Shown here: positions 51,948 through 60,974 of the stretch, one piece after another
Layout: the number at the start of each line of letters is the position of its first letter
Position numbering within the stretch: position 1 is the first letter of the stretch
Origin: Bdellovibrio bacteriovorus W
GTDB lineage: Bacteria > Bdellovibrionota > Bdellovibrionia > Bdellovibrionales > Bdellovibrionaceae
Direction of reading: 5' to 3'
NCBI GenBank assembly: GCA_000525675.1
Contig: CP002190.1
Location: 2,728,001-2,792,000 of the forward strand
DNA: 64,000 nt
Program-made: the position numbers and the translations under genes
Notes under the pieces: generated by a model
Database searches by the model: none
What the model saw: the letters and a program-made list of their open reading frames with translations, nothing else
Told to the model about the DNA's origin: nothing

Positions 51948-53525
51948 ATGACCCAGAGCGTGTATGAAGCTTTACTAAATTCAAATGCTGTTATTGAATT
52001 TGATATCTACGGAAAAATTCTGTGGGCGAACAGCAATTTTCTAAAACTTGTAAAGTACGACCTTGATGACATTGTTGGAAAACATCATCGCATCTTTATC
52101 TCCGACGAAGAGTTTCAAAATCTAGAGTATCAGTCCATGTGGAAACAGCTCTCCGAAGGCACTTCTCAATCCGGAGAGTTCAGACGCCTGTGCAAAGATG
52201 GGTCCGTCGTTTGGATTCAAGGCTCTTACACACCTGTTCGTAATATCTATGGCGATGTTATTAAGATCATTAAAATGGCTCTTGATATCACAGAGAAAAA
52301 GACTCTGTCTGAAAACCTTGCGAAGAAAAATAAAGAACTTCAGGCAGCTGTGTTTAAAGCAAAGACCGCAACAGAAGCTAAAACGGCTTTCCTTGCAAAC
52401 ATGAGCCATGAGATTCGAACACCTTTAAATTCCATTATCGGAATTACTGATACTCTTTCTGAGACTCATTTGAATTTCCAGCAACGCTCTTACGTAGAAA
52501 TATTGCAAAGGGCCAATCACCAACTCATGACCTTGATCAACGATATTCTTGATCTTTCCAAAGTCGAAGCTGGGGACATCGAGCTTCGCAAAAACCCGTT
52601 CTCGCTTGAGGACCTCCTTAAAGATCTCTATGAGATTCTTAACTTTCGCGCGAAGGAAAAAGGGTTAATTTTAAAACTTCAATTAGATGGAAATGTTCCA
52701 AACCACGTTCTAGGTGATGGTGATCGTCTACGCCAAGTTTTGATGAACCTCGTAAACAACTCGATCAAGTTCACAGATCACGGCGAAGTTATTATTCGTG
52801 TAAATATTAATAAAACAGAAAGACCTGGCAACCTACTGTTTTCCGTCGAAGACACTGGAATCGGAGTCCACCGCTCGAAATTTAGAGATATATTTAAGCC
52901 CTTCTCCCAAGCAGACTCCACGATGACTCGACGATTTGGCGGCACGGGCCTTGGGCTCTCTATTGCGCGCACTCTTGTTGACTCAATGGGTGGCAGTATA
53001 TGGCTTGAGAGTGAACTTGGAGTTGGCAGCTCTTTTCATTTCACGGCGGATATTCCTCCAATTTCTGTAGAGAAGCTTCCGTCTGATAAAGAACACTTGA
53101 CCCTCAAAACAGATAAGCCTCCCCACCTAGCGGATCGCTTAAAAATCTTAATCGTCGACGACGTCGAAGATAATCGCAACCTTTTGGGAATCTATCTACA
53201 AAACACAGGCCATGAAATTCTTTACGCCGATAGTGGCATTGAAGCTGTCTCTCTAGCCGCACAAATTTCTTTTGATATAATTTTTATGGACGTACAAATG
53301 CCTTATATGGATGGATATGAGGCTACTCAACGAATCCGCGAGTTTGAAAAAACTAAGAGCCGCCATCGCGCGCGTATCTTTGCTTGTACTGCCAATGCAT
53401 TTATCGAAGATCAGCAAAAAAGTATTGATGCTGGTTGCGATATGCATCTTTCAAAACCAGTTCGCAAAGACACTCTTCTAAAGTCCATTAACTTTGCGAT
53501 AAATGTGCAAGATAAAGTTTATTAA
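51948..53525 (+). CDS. Hybrid sensor histidine kinase (PAS-HisKA-HATPase-REC)
   Basis: A 525-residue cytosolic two-component hybrid kinase. A PAS domain (about 5-120) of the MCP-like PAS type includes IYGKILWANSNFLKLVKYDLDDIVGKHH. A short coiled linker leads to HisKA with the phospho-His154 in MSHEIRTPLNSIIG. The HATPase domain has LVNNSIKFTDHG (N box), DTGIGV (G1) and GGTGLGLSIA (G2). The C-terminal receiver (from about 400) has ILIVDDVEDNR and the phospho-Asp in FMDVQMPYMDG. No membrane segment, so the signal is internal, perhaps redox or small molecule. No partner regulator adjacent. Confidence 0.95.
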   Translation: MTQSVYEALLNSNAVIEFDIYGKILWANSNFLKLVKYDLDDIVGKHHRIFISDEEFQNLEYQSMWKQLSEGTSQSGEFRRLCKDGSVVWIQGSYTPVRNIYGDVIKIIKMALDITEKKTLSENLAKKNKELQAAVFKAKTATEAKTAFLANMSHEIRTPLNSIIGITDTLSETHLNFQQRSYVEILQRANHQLMTLINDILDLSKVEAGDIELRKNPFSLEDLLKDLYEILNFRAKEKGLILKLQLDGNVPNHVLGDGDRLRQVLMNLVNNSIKFTDHGEVIIRVNINKTERPGNLLFSVEDTGIGVHRSKFRDIFKPFSQADSTMTRRFGGTGLGLSIARTLVDSMGGSIWLESELGVGSSFHFTADIPPISVEKLPSDKEHLTLKTDKPPHLADRLKILIVDDVEDNRNLLGIYLQNTGHEILYADSGIEAVSLAAQISFDIIFMDVQMPYMDGYEATQRIREFEKTKSRHRARIFACTANAFIEDQQKSIDAGCDMHLSKPVRKDTLLKSINFAINVQDKVY

Positions 53526-53757
53526 TTCAGATCTATCTAAAATAGTATTTAGAGACAATGCCTTAGAACGCCTTCTTGTGAAGTCCTGATAATACATTCC
53601 TTCCCGTAGGTAAAAATCAATAATCCTTTTTACTCCACAAAGGCTGTATCGTAGACTGACCTCTTCAGATTCCACCATATTTGTTGTATTCTTCCCGCTG
53701 TCCCCTTAATACATCTTTTAGGGGAAACACTGAGTTTAAGGGATTAAGGTCAAGACA

Positions 53758-54675
53758 ATGAGTATGATAAAAAATCGCCTAGAAAAGAATTTTAAAAAAT
53801 TAAAACCCTGGGCCCAGCGAAATAAATTAGAAGCCTATAGACTTTATGACCGCGATATTCCTGAATATCCCTATATTGTAGATATCTATAAAGATCATTA
53901 TCTTATCTACGATAAAACAGATCCCGTTAAGGATAAGGACAAGAACTTTCTTCCTGAAGTGCAAACAGCCATTGCTGAGATTTTTAAAGTTGGACCAGAT
54001 TCGATCATCACAAAACTTCGTGTTCGCCAAGAAGGCGTCAACCAATACGAAAAGCTCTCTGAGTCCAATAAGACTTTCACCGTTCAAGAGAATCAAGCCG
54101 CACTGAAAGTGAACCTCTATGATTACTTAGATACGGGACTGTTTCTTGATCACCGTCCGATGCGCCAAAAAATATATTCTCTTGCAAAAGATAAAAAAGT
54201 TCTGAATCTATTTTGCTACACGGGATCCGTGAGCGTGTTTGCAGCTCTCGGCGGTGGAACAGTTACGAGTGTCGATATGTCACAGACCTATATAGAATGG
54301 GCAAAAGAGAATTTTGCGCTTAATAATATTCCTCTATCTAAGCATCGCTTCATCAATGAAAATGCTTTGAGTTATCTACAGAATATTCCAGAAGAAAAAT
54401 TCGATGTGATCTTCTTAGATCCCCCAACTTTTTCTAATTCTAAAAAAATGGACGGCACGTTTGAGGTCGAACGAGATCAAGAGTTCTTAGTGAATCAATG
54501 CATGAAAATGCTGAATCCTGACGGAGTTTTATATTTTTCTAACAACAAAAGAAAATTTAAAATTTCAGAAGCACTCACTTCGAAGTATTTGATAAAAGAC
54601 ATAAGTACTTTTTCAATTCCTCAAGATTTTCATGATAAGAAAATTCACATCTGCTTTGAGATTAAGAATAAATAA
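53758..54675 (+). CDS. RlmK/RlmI-like 23S rRNA methyltransferase
   Basis: Class I SAM-dependent RNA methyltransferase of 305 residues, similar to the C-terminal half of E. coli RlmL (RlmK part). Features: FTVQENQAALKVNLYDYLDTGLFLDHRPMR, SAM motif VLNLFCYTGSVSVFAALGGG, TSVDMSQTYIEWAKENFALN, and the catalytic DVIFLDPPTFSNSKKM. The N-terminal 100 residues fold as the usual EEHEE-like region. Probably methylates 23S rRNA; exact base is not certain. Stand-alone gene. The 232 bases before it hold a CCCCT/AGGGG hairpin and no coding sequence. Confidence 0.88.
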   Translation: MSMIKNRLEKNFKKLKPWAQRNKLEAYRLYDRDIPEYPYIVDIYKDHYLIYDKTDPVKDKDKNFLPEVQTAIAEIFKVGPDSIITKLRVRQEGVNQYEKLSESNKTFTVQENQAALKVNLYDYLDTGLFLDHRPMRQKIYSLAKDKKVLNLFCYTGSVSVFAALGGGTVTSVDMSQTYIEWAKENFALNNIPLSKHRFINENALSYLQNIPEEKFDVIFLDPPTFSNSKKMDGTFEVERDQEFLVNQCMKMLNPDGVLYFSNNKRKFKISEALTSKYLIKDISTFSIPQDFHDKKIHICFEIKNK

Positions 54676-54758
54676 CTTAGCTTACTCTCTCGTAAAGTGA
54701 ATATTTGCAAAACCTCGTCTTAACTAGCGTGCAAACAAACAGACAGATGAGGTTAAGC

Positions 54759-55850
54759 ATGAATAAAAACTTCTTAAAGCTCTCATTCGGAACTTTTCTA
54801 GCAGCTGCAACAATCACTGCGCAGGCAAAAGCCACTGAGGCCCAATTATCCACCCTGATTTCTCGTCCACCACAATTTGTGATGATCGGATTTGATGGCG
54901 GTCTTGATCCAGCTCAGTGGCAAGCTACAAGGGATTTAGCAAAGGAGCTCAACTCTAAAAACAAGGCCGTACATTTTACGTATTTCATTAGTGGCGCTTA
55001 CCTTTTGCGTGACGCCAACCGCACAATTTATCAACCGCCTAAGCGTACAGAGGGATATTCTGCGATTGGGTTTGGAGGAAACTCAACACAAGTTGCAGAT
55101 CGCATGAAGCAGATCAATAGCGCTTTCACAGAAGGGCATGAAATCGCCAATCGCGGGAATGGACATTTAAACGGAAAGCTAGAGCAATGGACAGAGGCTG
55201 ATTGGAACCAAGAACTCAGACAGTTCAATGACCTACTCTTTGGAGTCTATTTTAACAATAACATCACGCCCGACCGCCAGTTTGCCCAAGGCTTTGCCTT
55301 TAAAGAAAAAGACATTATTGGTTTCAGGGCGCCGCAATTAGGCACCAACGATGCTCTTTTTCCTGCCTTAAAAAATCAACGCATCAAATATGATACTTCC
55401 ACGGTGAGTAGCGACACACAATGGCCCTCCATGGATAAATATGGAATCTGGCGCATCTCAATCCCGATGTTGGAACTTGGAGATACCGGTAAACGAATCA
55501 CAGGACTCGACTACAATTTCTACTACACTCAATCAGGTGCCAAAGCGGATTTAGATAATAAAGAAAAGTATAAGAGCGAAATGCTGCATTCTTATCGCAA
55601 GTACTTCGCCAAAAACTATTATTCAGGAAGAGCCCCGATCAAAATCGGGCATCATTTTGAAAACTTCAATGGCGGAGCTTATTGGGAAGCCTTAAAGGAG
55701 TTTGCTTCTGACGTTTGTGGAAAACCAGAAGTGCAATGCGTAACGTATAAGGAGTACGTAGAGTGGTTAGAGTCTTTGAGCCCAGAGATCCTAACTGCCT
55801 ATAAAGAAGGTCGTTTCGAACGAATGACCTCCGACACGACTCAACCTTAG
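54759..55850 (+). CDS. Exported NodB-like polysaccharide deacetylase with altered metal motifs
   Basis: A 363-residue protein with a signal peptide (ends TAQAKA). It has the NodB fold order: FVMIGFDGGLDP in place of the usual FDDG, AVHFTYFISGAYLL, GHEIANRGNGHLNG in place of NHxxxH, GFRAPQLGTNDALFPAL, and a late KIGHHFENFNGG. The second Asp of motif 1 and the first His of motif 2 are substituted, so metal binding is changed or lost. Start ATG 54759 with GAGG before it. Could be a binding protein or act with another metal geometry. Confidence 0.78.
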   Translation: MNKNFLKLSFGTFLAAATITAQAKATEAQLSTLISRPPQFVMIGFDGGLDPAQWQATRDLAKELNSKNKAVHFTYFISGAYLLRDANRTIYQPPKRTEGYSAIGFGGNSTQVADRMKQINSAFTEGHEIANRGNGHLNGKLEQWTEADWNQELRQFNDLLFGVYFNNNITPDRQFAQGFAFKEKDIIGFRAPQLGTNDALFPALKNQRIKYDTSTVSSDTQWPSMDKYGIWRISIPMLELGDTGKRITGLDYNFYYTQSGAKADLDNKEKYKSEMLHSYRKYFAKNYYSGRAPIKIGHHFENFNGGAYWEALKEFASDVCGKPEVQCVTYKEYVEWLESLSPEILTAYKEGRFERMTSDTTQP

Positions 55851-55858
55851 TTCTAACA

Positions 55859-55896
55859 TTCTGCGGCTCATCACAGACCTTTGTTGGAGCCGCAGA
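55859..55896 (+). terminator. Hairpin after the deacetylase gene
   Basis: Perfect stem TCTGCGGCTC with GAGCCGCAGA and a 17-base loop. T tract absent, so termination strength is uncertain. Confidence 0.45.
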
Positions 55897-55925
55897 TTCG
55901 CTGAACCGTCACGTCACTTAAATGA

Positions 55926-55953
55926 TTGGACCCCATTCGGTTTTCAATATAGT
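55926..55953 (+). promoter_or_regulatory. sodB promoter
   Basis: TTGGAC (55926-55931), 16-base spacer, TATAGT (55948-55953). Confidence 0.6.
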
Positions 55954-55974
55954 TTCATGAAGTCAATCAAAGTC

Positions 55975-56001
55975 CATTGCCTGCACCTAAAGCAGACAAT
56001 G
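55975..56001 (+). promoter_or_regulatory. sodB leader hairpin
   Basis: CATTG-C-CTGC (55975-55984), loop ACCTAAA, GCAG-A-CAATG (55992-56001); one C-A mismatch. It lies between promoter and ribosome binding site (AGGAGG, 56013 onward) and leaves the latter free; an mRNA-stability or regulator site is possible. Confidence 0.45.
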
Positions 56002-56025
56002 ATTAACAACCCTAGGAGGCGAATC

Positions 56026-56646
56026 ATGTTTAAACTTCCAGCATTGCCATACGAAAAATCTGCACTTGCTCCTCTTTTTAACGAAGAGCAAATGAACTTC
56101 CATTACGACAAGCACCACAAAGCCTATATCGACAACTTGAATAAGTTCATCGAAACAGATGGCTCTTTAAAAGGTAAGTCGCTTGAAGAGATCACTTTAA
56201 CTTCTAAAGGTGGTATTTTTAATAACGCGGCTCAAGCGTGGAACCACACTTTCTTCTGGTTTGGTATGAACCCAACTAGCAAAGCAACAAAACCATCTGC
56301 AGAGCTTGAGTCTGCAATCAATAAAGATTTTGGTTCTATGGATGAACTAAAAGCGAAATTCATTGATGGTGGAGTGAAAACTTTCGGTTCTGGCTGGATC
56401 TGGTTGTGCACAGACGCTCAAGGAAAACTGAGCCTTGTATCAACATCCAATGCAGAAGTTCCGTTCACAAACAACGGACCAGTGCCTGTGTTGACTGCAG
56501 ACGTATGGGAGCATGCGTATTACATCGACTACCGTAACTTAAGAGCTAAGTACTTAGAGATGTTCTGGTCACAAATTAACTGGGACTTCGTTTCTGAAAA
56601 CTTTGCTTCAAAAAAAGTAAGAGATCTTACTAAGTCGATGACATAG
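56026..56646 (+). CDS. sodB: Superoxide dismutase, iron type
   Basis: Fe/Mn-family SOD of 206 residues, converting superoxide to peroxide and oxygen in the cytoplasm. Metal ligands: His in MNFHYDKHHKAY, His in AAQAWNHTFFW, and Asp and His in DVWEHAYYIDYRN. The Gln in AAQAWNH and the GSGWIWL segment are of the iron-enzyme type. ATG 56026 follows AGGAGGCGAATC; the longer upstream frame has no signal. It has its own promoter and a leader hairpin. Confidence 0.95.
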   Translation: MFKLPALPYEKSALAPLFNEEQMNFHYDKHHKAYIDNLNKFIETDGSLKGKSLEEITLTSKGGIFNNAAQAWNHTFFWFGMNPTSKATKPSAELESAINKDFGSMDELKAKFIDGGVKTFGSGWIWLCTDAQGKLSLVSTSNAEVPFTNNGPVPVLTADVWEHAYYIDYRNLRAKYLEMFWSQINWDFVSENFASKKVRDLTKSMT

Positions 56647-56656
56647 TTTTAGAGAT

Positions 56657-56721
56657 TTGCAGAACTTTCCCCTTAGGAAAGTTCTGCAAATAAAAAAAGC
56701 TGCCACCGGCAGCTTTTTAAT
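56657..56721 (+). terminator. Double hairpin terminator after sodB
   Basis: A first perfect stem, TGCAGAACTTTCC with its complement (56657-56688), is followed by AAAAAGCTGCC-AC-GGCAGCTTTTT (56692-56721). Confidence 0.85.
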
Positions 56722-56795
56722 AAGGGAGCTTTAGTTGGAACTTCCCCTCGAGGAAGAACTCATGAAGCTCCTTTTTTCATTTTTGGTACTCTTCA

Positions 56796-57353
56796 TCAAG
56801 ACACCTCCCTGTAAGTTTCTTTCCCTGAAGATCGATTTTCTTTTTGTTCATAAAGTCCAAAGATCTCGTAATCAAAAGCCAATGGCATCTGCCGTGGTGG
56901 TCCTTTGATATTGATATAATTTAGAACATCACGAACTCCTGAAAGATCCCAAGAACGAGCCGATGCCATTGCCTTTAAGCGTGGTCTAAAGACCTCTCCT
57001 TCAAGTTTTACGACACCCGCTCTGACCTCTATATCAATATGCTCTCCGCCGACTTTAATGAGTTCTCCAATTTGCTCAGCCAGAATGTCAGCAATTTCTT
57101 CATCGGGCCGATAGAAATCAATCGGCACCACAATAAAGTCCTCGATCTGCCAAACTCCTTCCGTTCTAGAAATAACATCGAGGGCTGCTTTCTTTTTAAA
57201 TGATGAATCAACATACCCAGAGACCACAACTACGTTTCCGTGAGCTTGCAGTTCAAAGTCAGCATTGCTGATTCTTTTATCCCACTTAATTGCTTCGCGA
57301 ATTCTTTCCACGAGCTCGGAATCTGCATAAGCTTTTTTATATCTTGTTGCCAT
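56796..57353 (-). CDS. Double BON-domain protein
   Basis: A 185-residue protein with two BON domains. The first (residues 11-78) has LVERIREAIKWDKRISNADFELQAHGNVVVVSGYVDS...ALDVISRTEGVWQI; the second (85-155) has EIADILAEQIGELIKVGGEHIDIEVRAGVVKLEGEVFRPRLKAMASARSWDLSGVRDV, both with the central Gly. No signal peptide was seen, so it is cytoplasmic or peripheral. BON domains bind phospholipid or other proteins under stress. It lies downstream of an HPF-like gene on the same strand, suggesting a common stress-related unit. Confidence 0.85.
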   Translation of the reverse strand: MATRYKKAYADSELVERIREAIKWDKRISNADFELQAHGNVVVVSGYVDSSFKKKAALDVISRTEGVWQIEDFIVVPIDFYRPDEEIADILAEQIGELIKVGGEHIDIEVRAGVVKLEGEVFRPRLKAMASARSWDLSGVRDVLNYINIKGPPRQMPLAFDYEIFGLYEQKENRSSGKETYREVS

Positions 57354-57389
57354 CCGTGGCTCCTTTCACTCACCAGGCAGAGCGCTTAA

Positions 57390-57776
57390 TTATGCAACCC
57401 AATCCTCGTATAGATTTGGCAAATCTCTTTTTGCCTGATACGCCGATCTGCGTGCAATCTGCTTGCGCATATCACGCTTGCGACTTTTTACTCCCCGAAG
57501 AGAAAGAGCGGCATGATGAACAGCTTTATGGAAATCTTCATCGACTTTTCGGATCTTTGTTACAGACCGCCTATTCGCAGGCTTCAACAAAATCTCGCAG
57601 GAAAAATTGGGTTTCCTGTTATCCATGCGTTCACGCTCTTTCTCCACGCGAACAGTTAAGAAGGTACCCTCTTGCGTTCTCATTCCTTCGTCCAAGGCAG
57701 AATTAATTTTTTCAAGGATAAAGGATTCAAGGCTTTCGGATCTTTCGATGTTTCTGTAGTAGATGTCTATTTGCAT
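57390..57776 (-). CDS. hpf: Ribosome hibernation factor, HPF-like
   Basis: S30AE-family protein of 128 residues that binds the 30S subunit and helps form inactive ribosomes. Pattern: MQIDIYYRNIERSESLESFILEKINSALDEG, TVRVEKERERMDNRKPNFSCEILLKP, then DEDFHKAVHHAALSLRGVKSRKRDMRKQ with the basic final helix. The start ATG 57776 follows AGGAGG; a longer frame into the AT-rich upstream region is not credible. Short form without the C-terminal dimerisation domain. The second S30AE-like gene of the window. Confidence 0.82.
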   Translation of the reverse strand: MQIDIYYRNIERSESLESFILEKINSALDEGMRTQEGTFLTVRVEKERERMDNRKPNFSCEILLKPANRRSVTKIRKVDEDFHKAVHHAALSLRGVKSRKRDMRKQIARRSAYQAKRDLPNLYEDWVA

Positions 57777-58007
57777 ATCTACCTCCTTAAGTGAGTTCAT
57801 TATCTCAAGTTGGGACGCTTTCTTAAAATTTATTAAAATGATATTAGCCATAGATTTTTTCTATAGCTCCAACTAGACCAATGAAAACCCATGTCATTAT
57901 AAGTATTTACAAATCCAGAACAAAAATCCAGAGACTATGGACCAGAGAGAAATGAGGGATTTTCAAATGTGTAATGACATTATTTATCATGAGTGAAACT
58001 GAAAAAG

Positions 58008-58043
58008 AAAAAGGCCTTTAACTCGGAAAAGTTAAAAGCCTTC
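58008..58043. terminator. Terminator of the M28 peptidase gene
   Basis: On the minus strand AAGGCTTTTAACTT-TTCCG-AGTTAAAGGCCTT followed by T-rich sequence. The rest of the 57777-58072 gap is AT-rich, with a widely spaced inverted pair ATGTCATTA (57891) and TAATGACAT (57972). Confidence 0.8.
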
Positions 58044-58072
58044 TGCATTTTTAAAATTATAGAATGATGTCT

Positions 58073-59311
58073 TTAGTACGGCTGACGATCAGCGCTGTTG
58101 CCAAGATCCATCGCCATCACCAATGCAATCTTTGTATATAGAGCGGAGTGTTTGAAATTTGAATCCGGGCTGATCACATCTTTTGCTGTATGAATATTCT
58201 TATTGCTCTGACGGAAAGTCGCCTCGAAAGGCATTAATGCCGGATAGCCTTGTCGATGCCAAGAAGCGTGATCGCTACAACCGTATCCACAACGATCTTC
58301 GATAATACGTGCATTGAGATAAGTTGAGTTCATCGCCTTCAGATAATCACGCAACCAAGCACTTGTGAAGTCAGTCATACTTCCCACGACAAGCTCTCCT
58401 GATCCTGGGAATAATGTCATGTCTAACTGAAGAACAGCGATGACATCTTTTCCTTCAGATTTATATTGCTTCGCAATTTCACCTGAACCCAAAAGACCTG
58501 ACTCTTCTCCTGCGTACCACATAAACTCGAGAGTTCTTTCCGATTGTTTTCCGTTTTCAACTAAGATTCTAAGGGCTTCTACAAGATTCGCTGATCCAGA
58601 AGCATTGTCATCAGCTCCAGGCGCGGCTTTTGAACCACCCCAAGATTGATTGATAGAATCAAGATGTCCCCCGAAAACTAAAATCTCAGAAGGTTTTGAT
58701 TTTCCTAAAAGTCGCACCCGTAAAGATTTTTGTTTTGTCGATGTGTGTGCGATTTCACTCACTTCGTAAGGCAAAGCTGAAGAAGACAACATCGCCTCTA
58801 GTCTGACCTTCATTTCATCAACGTGAATGTTCGGTTGTGGATCACGATTGAAGCGATTTGGAAAACTTGATAACCAAGCCACCGTGTCTTGCAAATTCTT
58901 TTCGCTGACTCTTTCTAATGACTTTGCAATATCCTCAGAAAAGCTCACGTTCATCATTTTAAAAGGCGCGCGCTCATAAAGGTCATTGCGCTCTTTATGA
59001 CTTGAAAGAGATGCTAAAATTCCTTCAAAACCATTTGCACTAAATGTAGGCAAAGCCTCTTGGCTAAGATCTTCAAATCCACCACATTTACCAACTTTAT
59101 GGGCTCTTTCTTGAATCGCTTGTTGCATGGCAGGTGTCACAAGAGCCAAGCCAACTTCTGTCGAACGATCTTGAGCGACGACAGGGATTTTTAATGCCTC
59201 TAGGTCACGAAGATCAGCCAATACGGGCTTCACTTCAAAGTCTTCCAACTCAGGAGTATGCGCAAAGGCGTTGGATGCAACGAGCAAAAGAGCCATCATA
59301 GCTGTTTTCAT
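58073..59311 (-). CDS. Secreted M28 zinc aminopeptidase
   Basis: Leucyl aminopeptidase of the Vibrio/Aeromonas AAP type, 412 residues. Signal peptide ends ASNAFA; residues 20-170 are a propeptide-like region. Catalytic domain: VFGGHLDSINQSW (zinc His), GADDNASGSANL (bridging Asp), WYAGEESGLLGS (catalytic Glu), VLQLDMTL (zinc Asp) and NIHTAKDVIS (second His). The disulfide motif RCGYGCSDHASW matches the AAP family. Releases N-terminal amino acids from peptides outside the cytoplasm, suiting proteolytic nutrition and the Phe/Leu pathways in this window. Confidence 0.95.
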   Translation of the reverse strand: MKTAMMALLLVASNAFAHTPELEDFEVKPVLADLRDLEALKIPVVAQDRSTEVGLALVTPAMQQAIQERAHKVGKCGGFEDLSQEALPTFSANGFEGILASLSSHKERNDLYERAPFKMMNVSFSEDIAKSLERVSEKNLQDTVAWLSSFPNRFNRDPQPNIHVDEMKVRLEAMLSSSALPYEVSEIAHTSTKQKSLRVRLLGKSKPSEILVFGGHLDSINQSWGGSKAAPGADDNASGSANLVEALRILVENGKQSERTLEFMWYAGEESGLLGSGEIAKQYKSEGKDVIAVLQLDMTLFPGSGELVVGSMTDFTSAWLRDYLKAMNSTYLNARIIEDRCGYGCSDHASWHRQGYPALMPFEATFRQSNKNIHTAKDVISPDSNFKHSALYTKIALVMAMDLGNSADRQPY

Positions 59312-59408
59312 ATTTCAATCCTTTGAAAAATTTATTGCCTACCTGCAATGATATCTATTTTGTCCGCAGGATGGCAAAGACAATTCGCTTATTTTTTGAA
59401 CATGCTTT

Positions 59409-60974
59409 ATGATGCTCTCCATGCCTAAGGACATTTTGCTTTCGACTTTGAACTCTTCGTACCCTCATTCCTCCTTTGGATTGAGATATCTCATGGCCAA
59501 TCTCAATGAACTTCAGGAACGCGCTGAAATTCAGGAGTTCACCATTCAAAAAGATCCCCGCGACATCGCTGAGATCATTGTAAAACAGAAGCCCAAGATC
59601 CTTGGACTGAGTGTTTACATTTGGAATGCCCAAGAGTCCCTGACACTTGTTTCATTAATCAAAAAAGTAGCCCCAGAGATTGTCATTGTTCTAGGGGGTC
59701 CAGAAGTTAGCCACGAGTCTGAAGGGCAAAGTATTTGTCAAATTGCGGACTTCACAATCAAAGGCGAAGCTGATTTCTTGTTTTATGAGTTCTGTAGAGA
59801 TTTTTTAATGGAAGGCAAACTTCCGGATAAAAAGATTCTTTCTGGAATGCTCCCCGATATTAAGCAAATTAAAATGCCCTATGATCTCTACACGGATGAA
59901 GATATTAAAAACCGCGTGATTTACGTGGAAGTTTCTCGTGGTTGTCCTTACCGCTGTGAGTACTGCCTATCTTCACTCGACAAGTCGGTGCGCAATTTCG
60001 ACCTTTCTGACTTCTTAGCACACATGCAAAGCTTGCTGGACCGCGGAGCAAGACAATTTAAGTTTATTGATAGAACCTTCAACTTAACCCCTCTCACATG
60101 CATCACGATTTTGCAGTTCTTTTACTCACAAATTCATTTGGGACTTTTTCTCCATTTTGAAATGGTGCCGGATCGTCTGCCTTTAGAAATCCGTGATCTG
60201 GTTAAGAAGTTTCCACCAGGGTCTTTACAGTTTGAGATTGGAATTCAAACTTGGAATCCTGAGGTGGCTAAACTTGTAAGTCGTCGTAATGACTATACGA
60301 AGGTTAAGGATAATTTTCATTTTCTCGCAAATGAAACAGGTGTCCATACCCATGCCGATCTTATTGCCGGCCTTCCGGGGGAAGACATTCATAGCTTTGC
60401 TGAAGGGTTTGATACTCTCTCCGCCCTTCGCCCGAATGAGATTCAAGTTGGTATCTTGAAAAGACTTAAAGGCGCTCCTATCGCACGCCATGACCTTGAA
60501 TGGGAAATGGTCTATTCAGATCAACCCCCATTTCAAATTCTGCGCACCAAGAGCATGGACTTTGAAACTTTGCAGATCATGAATAGATTCGCAAAGTATT
60601 GGGACTTGTATGCGAACTCTGGAGTGTTTAAAAAATTCGTAGATATCCTGCGCGCGCAGGCTGAAAAAGAAGAAGATAAGTCTTTCTTCTGGGAGTTCTA
60701 TCGCTTTAACGACTTCTTGTCCCAGCGATACGCTCAATCCTATGGAATTTCGCAAACGAGTCTATTTGAGTCGGCCTATATTTATTTAATAGACTACCTT
60801 GATCACTCTGAAGAATCTGCTCAAGAAATTATTCTTGAAGACTACAGAGCTACGGGAAAATCAGAGCTGCCTAAGTTCTTTAACAGATCTCAAGGCCCCA
60901 AAGCTCCTCGCCAACCTCGTCCGCATATTCCTAAACGTCAGCAGCGCCATTTAGCCGGAGCCAACTCACAGTGA
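59409..60974 (+). CDS. B12-binding-type radical SAM protein (DUF4080-like)
   Basis: A 521-residue radical SAM enzyme. N-terminal cobalamin-binding-like domain (residues 6-140) with ILLSTLNSSYPHSSFGLRYLMANL and IVIVLGGPEVSHE. Radical SAM core from about 178 with the cluster motif CPYRCEYC, then FKFIDRTFNLT, FEMVPDRLP and ADLIAGLPGED. The C-terminal helical region is of the DUF4080 type, with a basic, Pro/Arg-rich tail of 40 residues. Substrate unknown. Its stop overlaps the DoxX-like start as GTGA. Confidence 0.9.
   Translation: MMLSMPKDILLSTLNSSYPHSSFGLRYLMANLNELQERAEIQEFTIQKDPRDIAEIIVKQKPKILGLSVYIWNAQESLTLVSLIKKVAPEIVIVLGGPEVSHESEGQSICQIADFTIKGEADFLFYEFCRDFLMEGKLPDKKILSGMLPDIKQIKMPYDLYTDEDIKNRVIYVEVSRGCPYRCEYCLSSLDKSVRNFDLSDFLAHMQSLLDRGARQFKFIDRTFNLTPLTCITILQFFYSQIHLGLFLHFEMVPDRLPLEIRDLVKKFPPGSLQFEIGIQTWNPEVAKLVSRRNDYTKVKDNFHFLANETGVHTHADLIAGLPGEDIHSFAEGFDTLSALRPNEIQVGILKRLKGAPIARHDLEWEMVYSDQPPFQILRTKSMDFETLQIMNRFAKYWDLYANSGVFKKFVDILRAQAEKEEDKSFFWEFYRFNDFLSQRYAQSYGISQTSLFESAYIYLIDYLDHSEESAQEIILEDYRATGKSELPKFFNRSQGPKAPRQPRPHIPKRQQRHLAGANSQ

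Noticed and set aside
52405-52425. GATTCGAAC as part of a tRNA T-loop
   Set aside because: It encodes the HEIRTPL segment of the histidine kinase, and no cloverleaf can be built around it.
53478-53678. Minus-strand open frame after the histidine kinase
   Set aside because: Overlaps the end of the kinase, has no recognisable motif and no ribosome binding site; the region looks like plain spacer.
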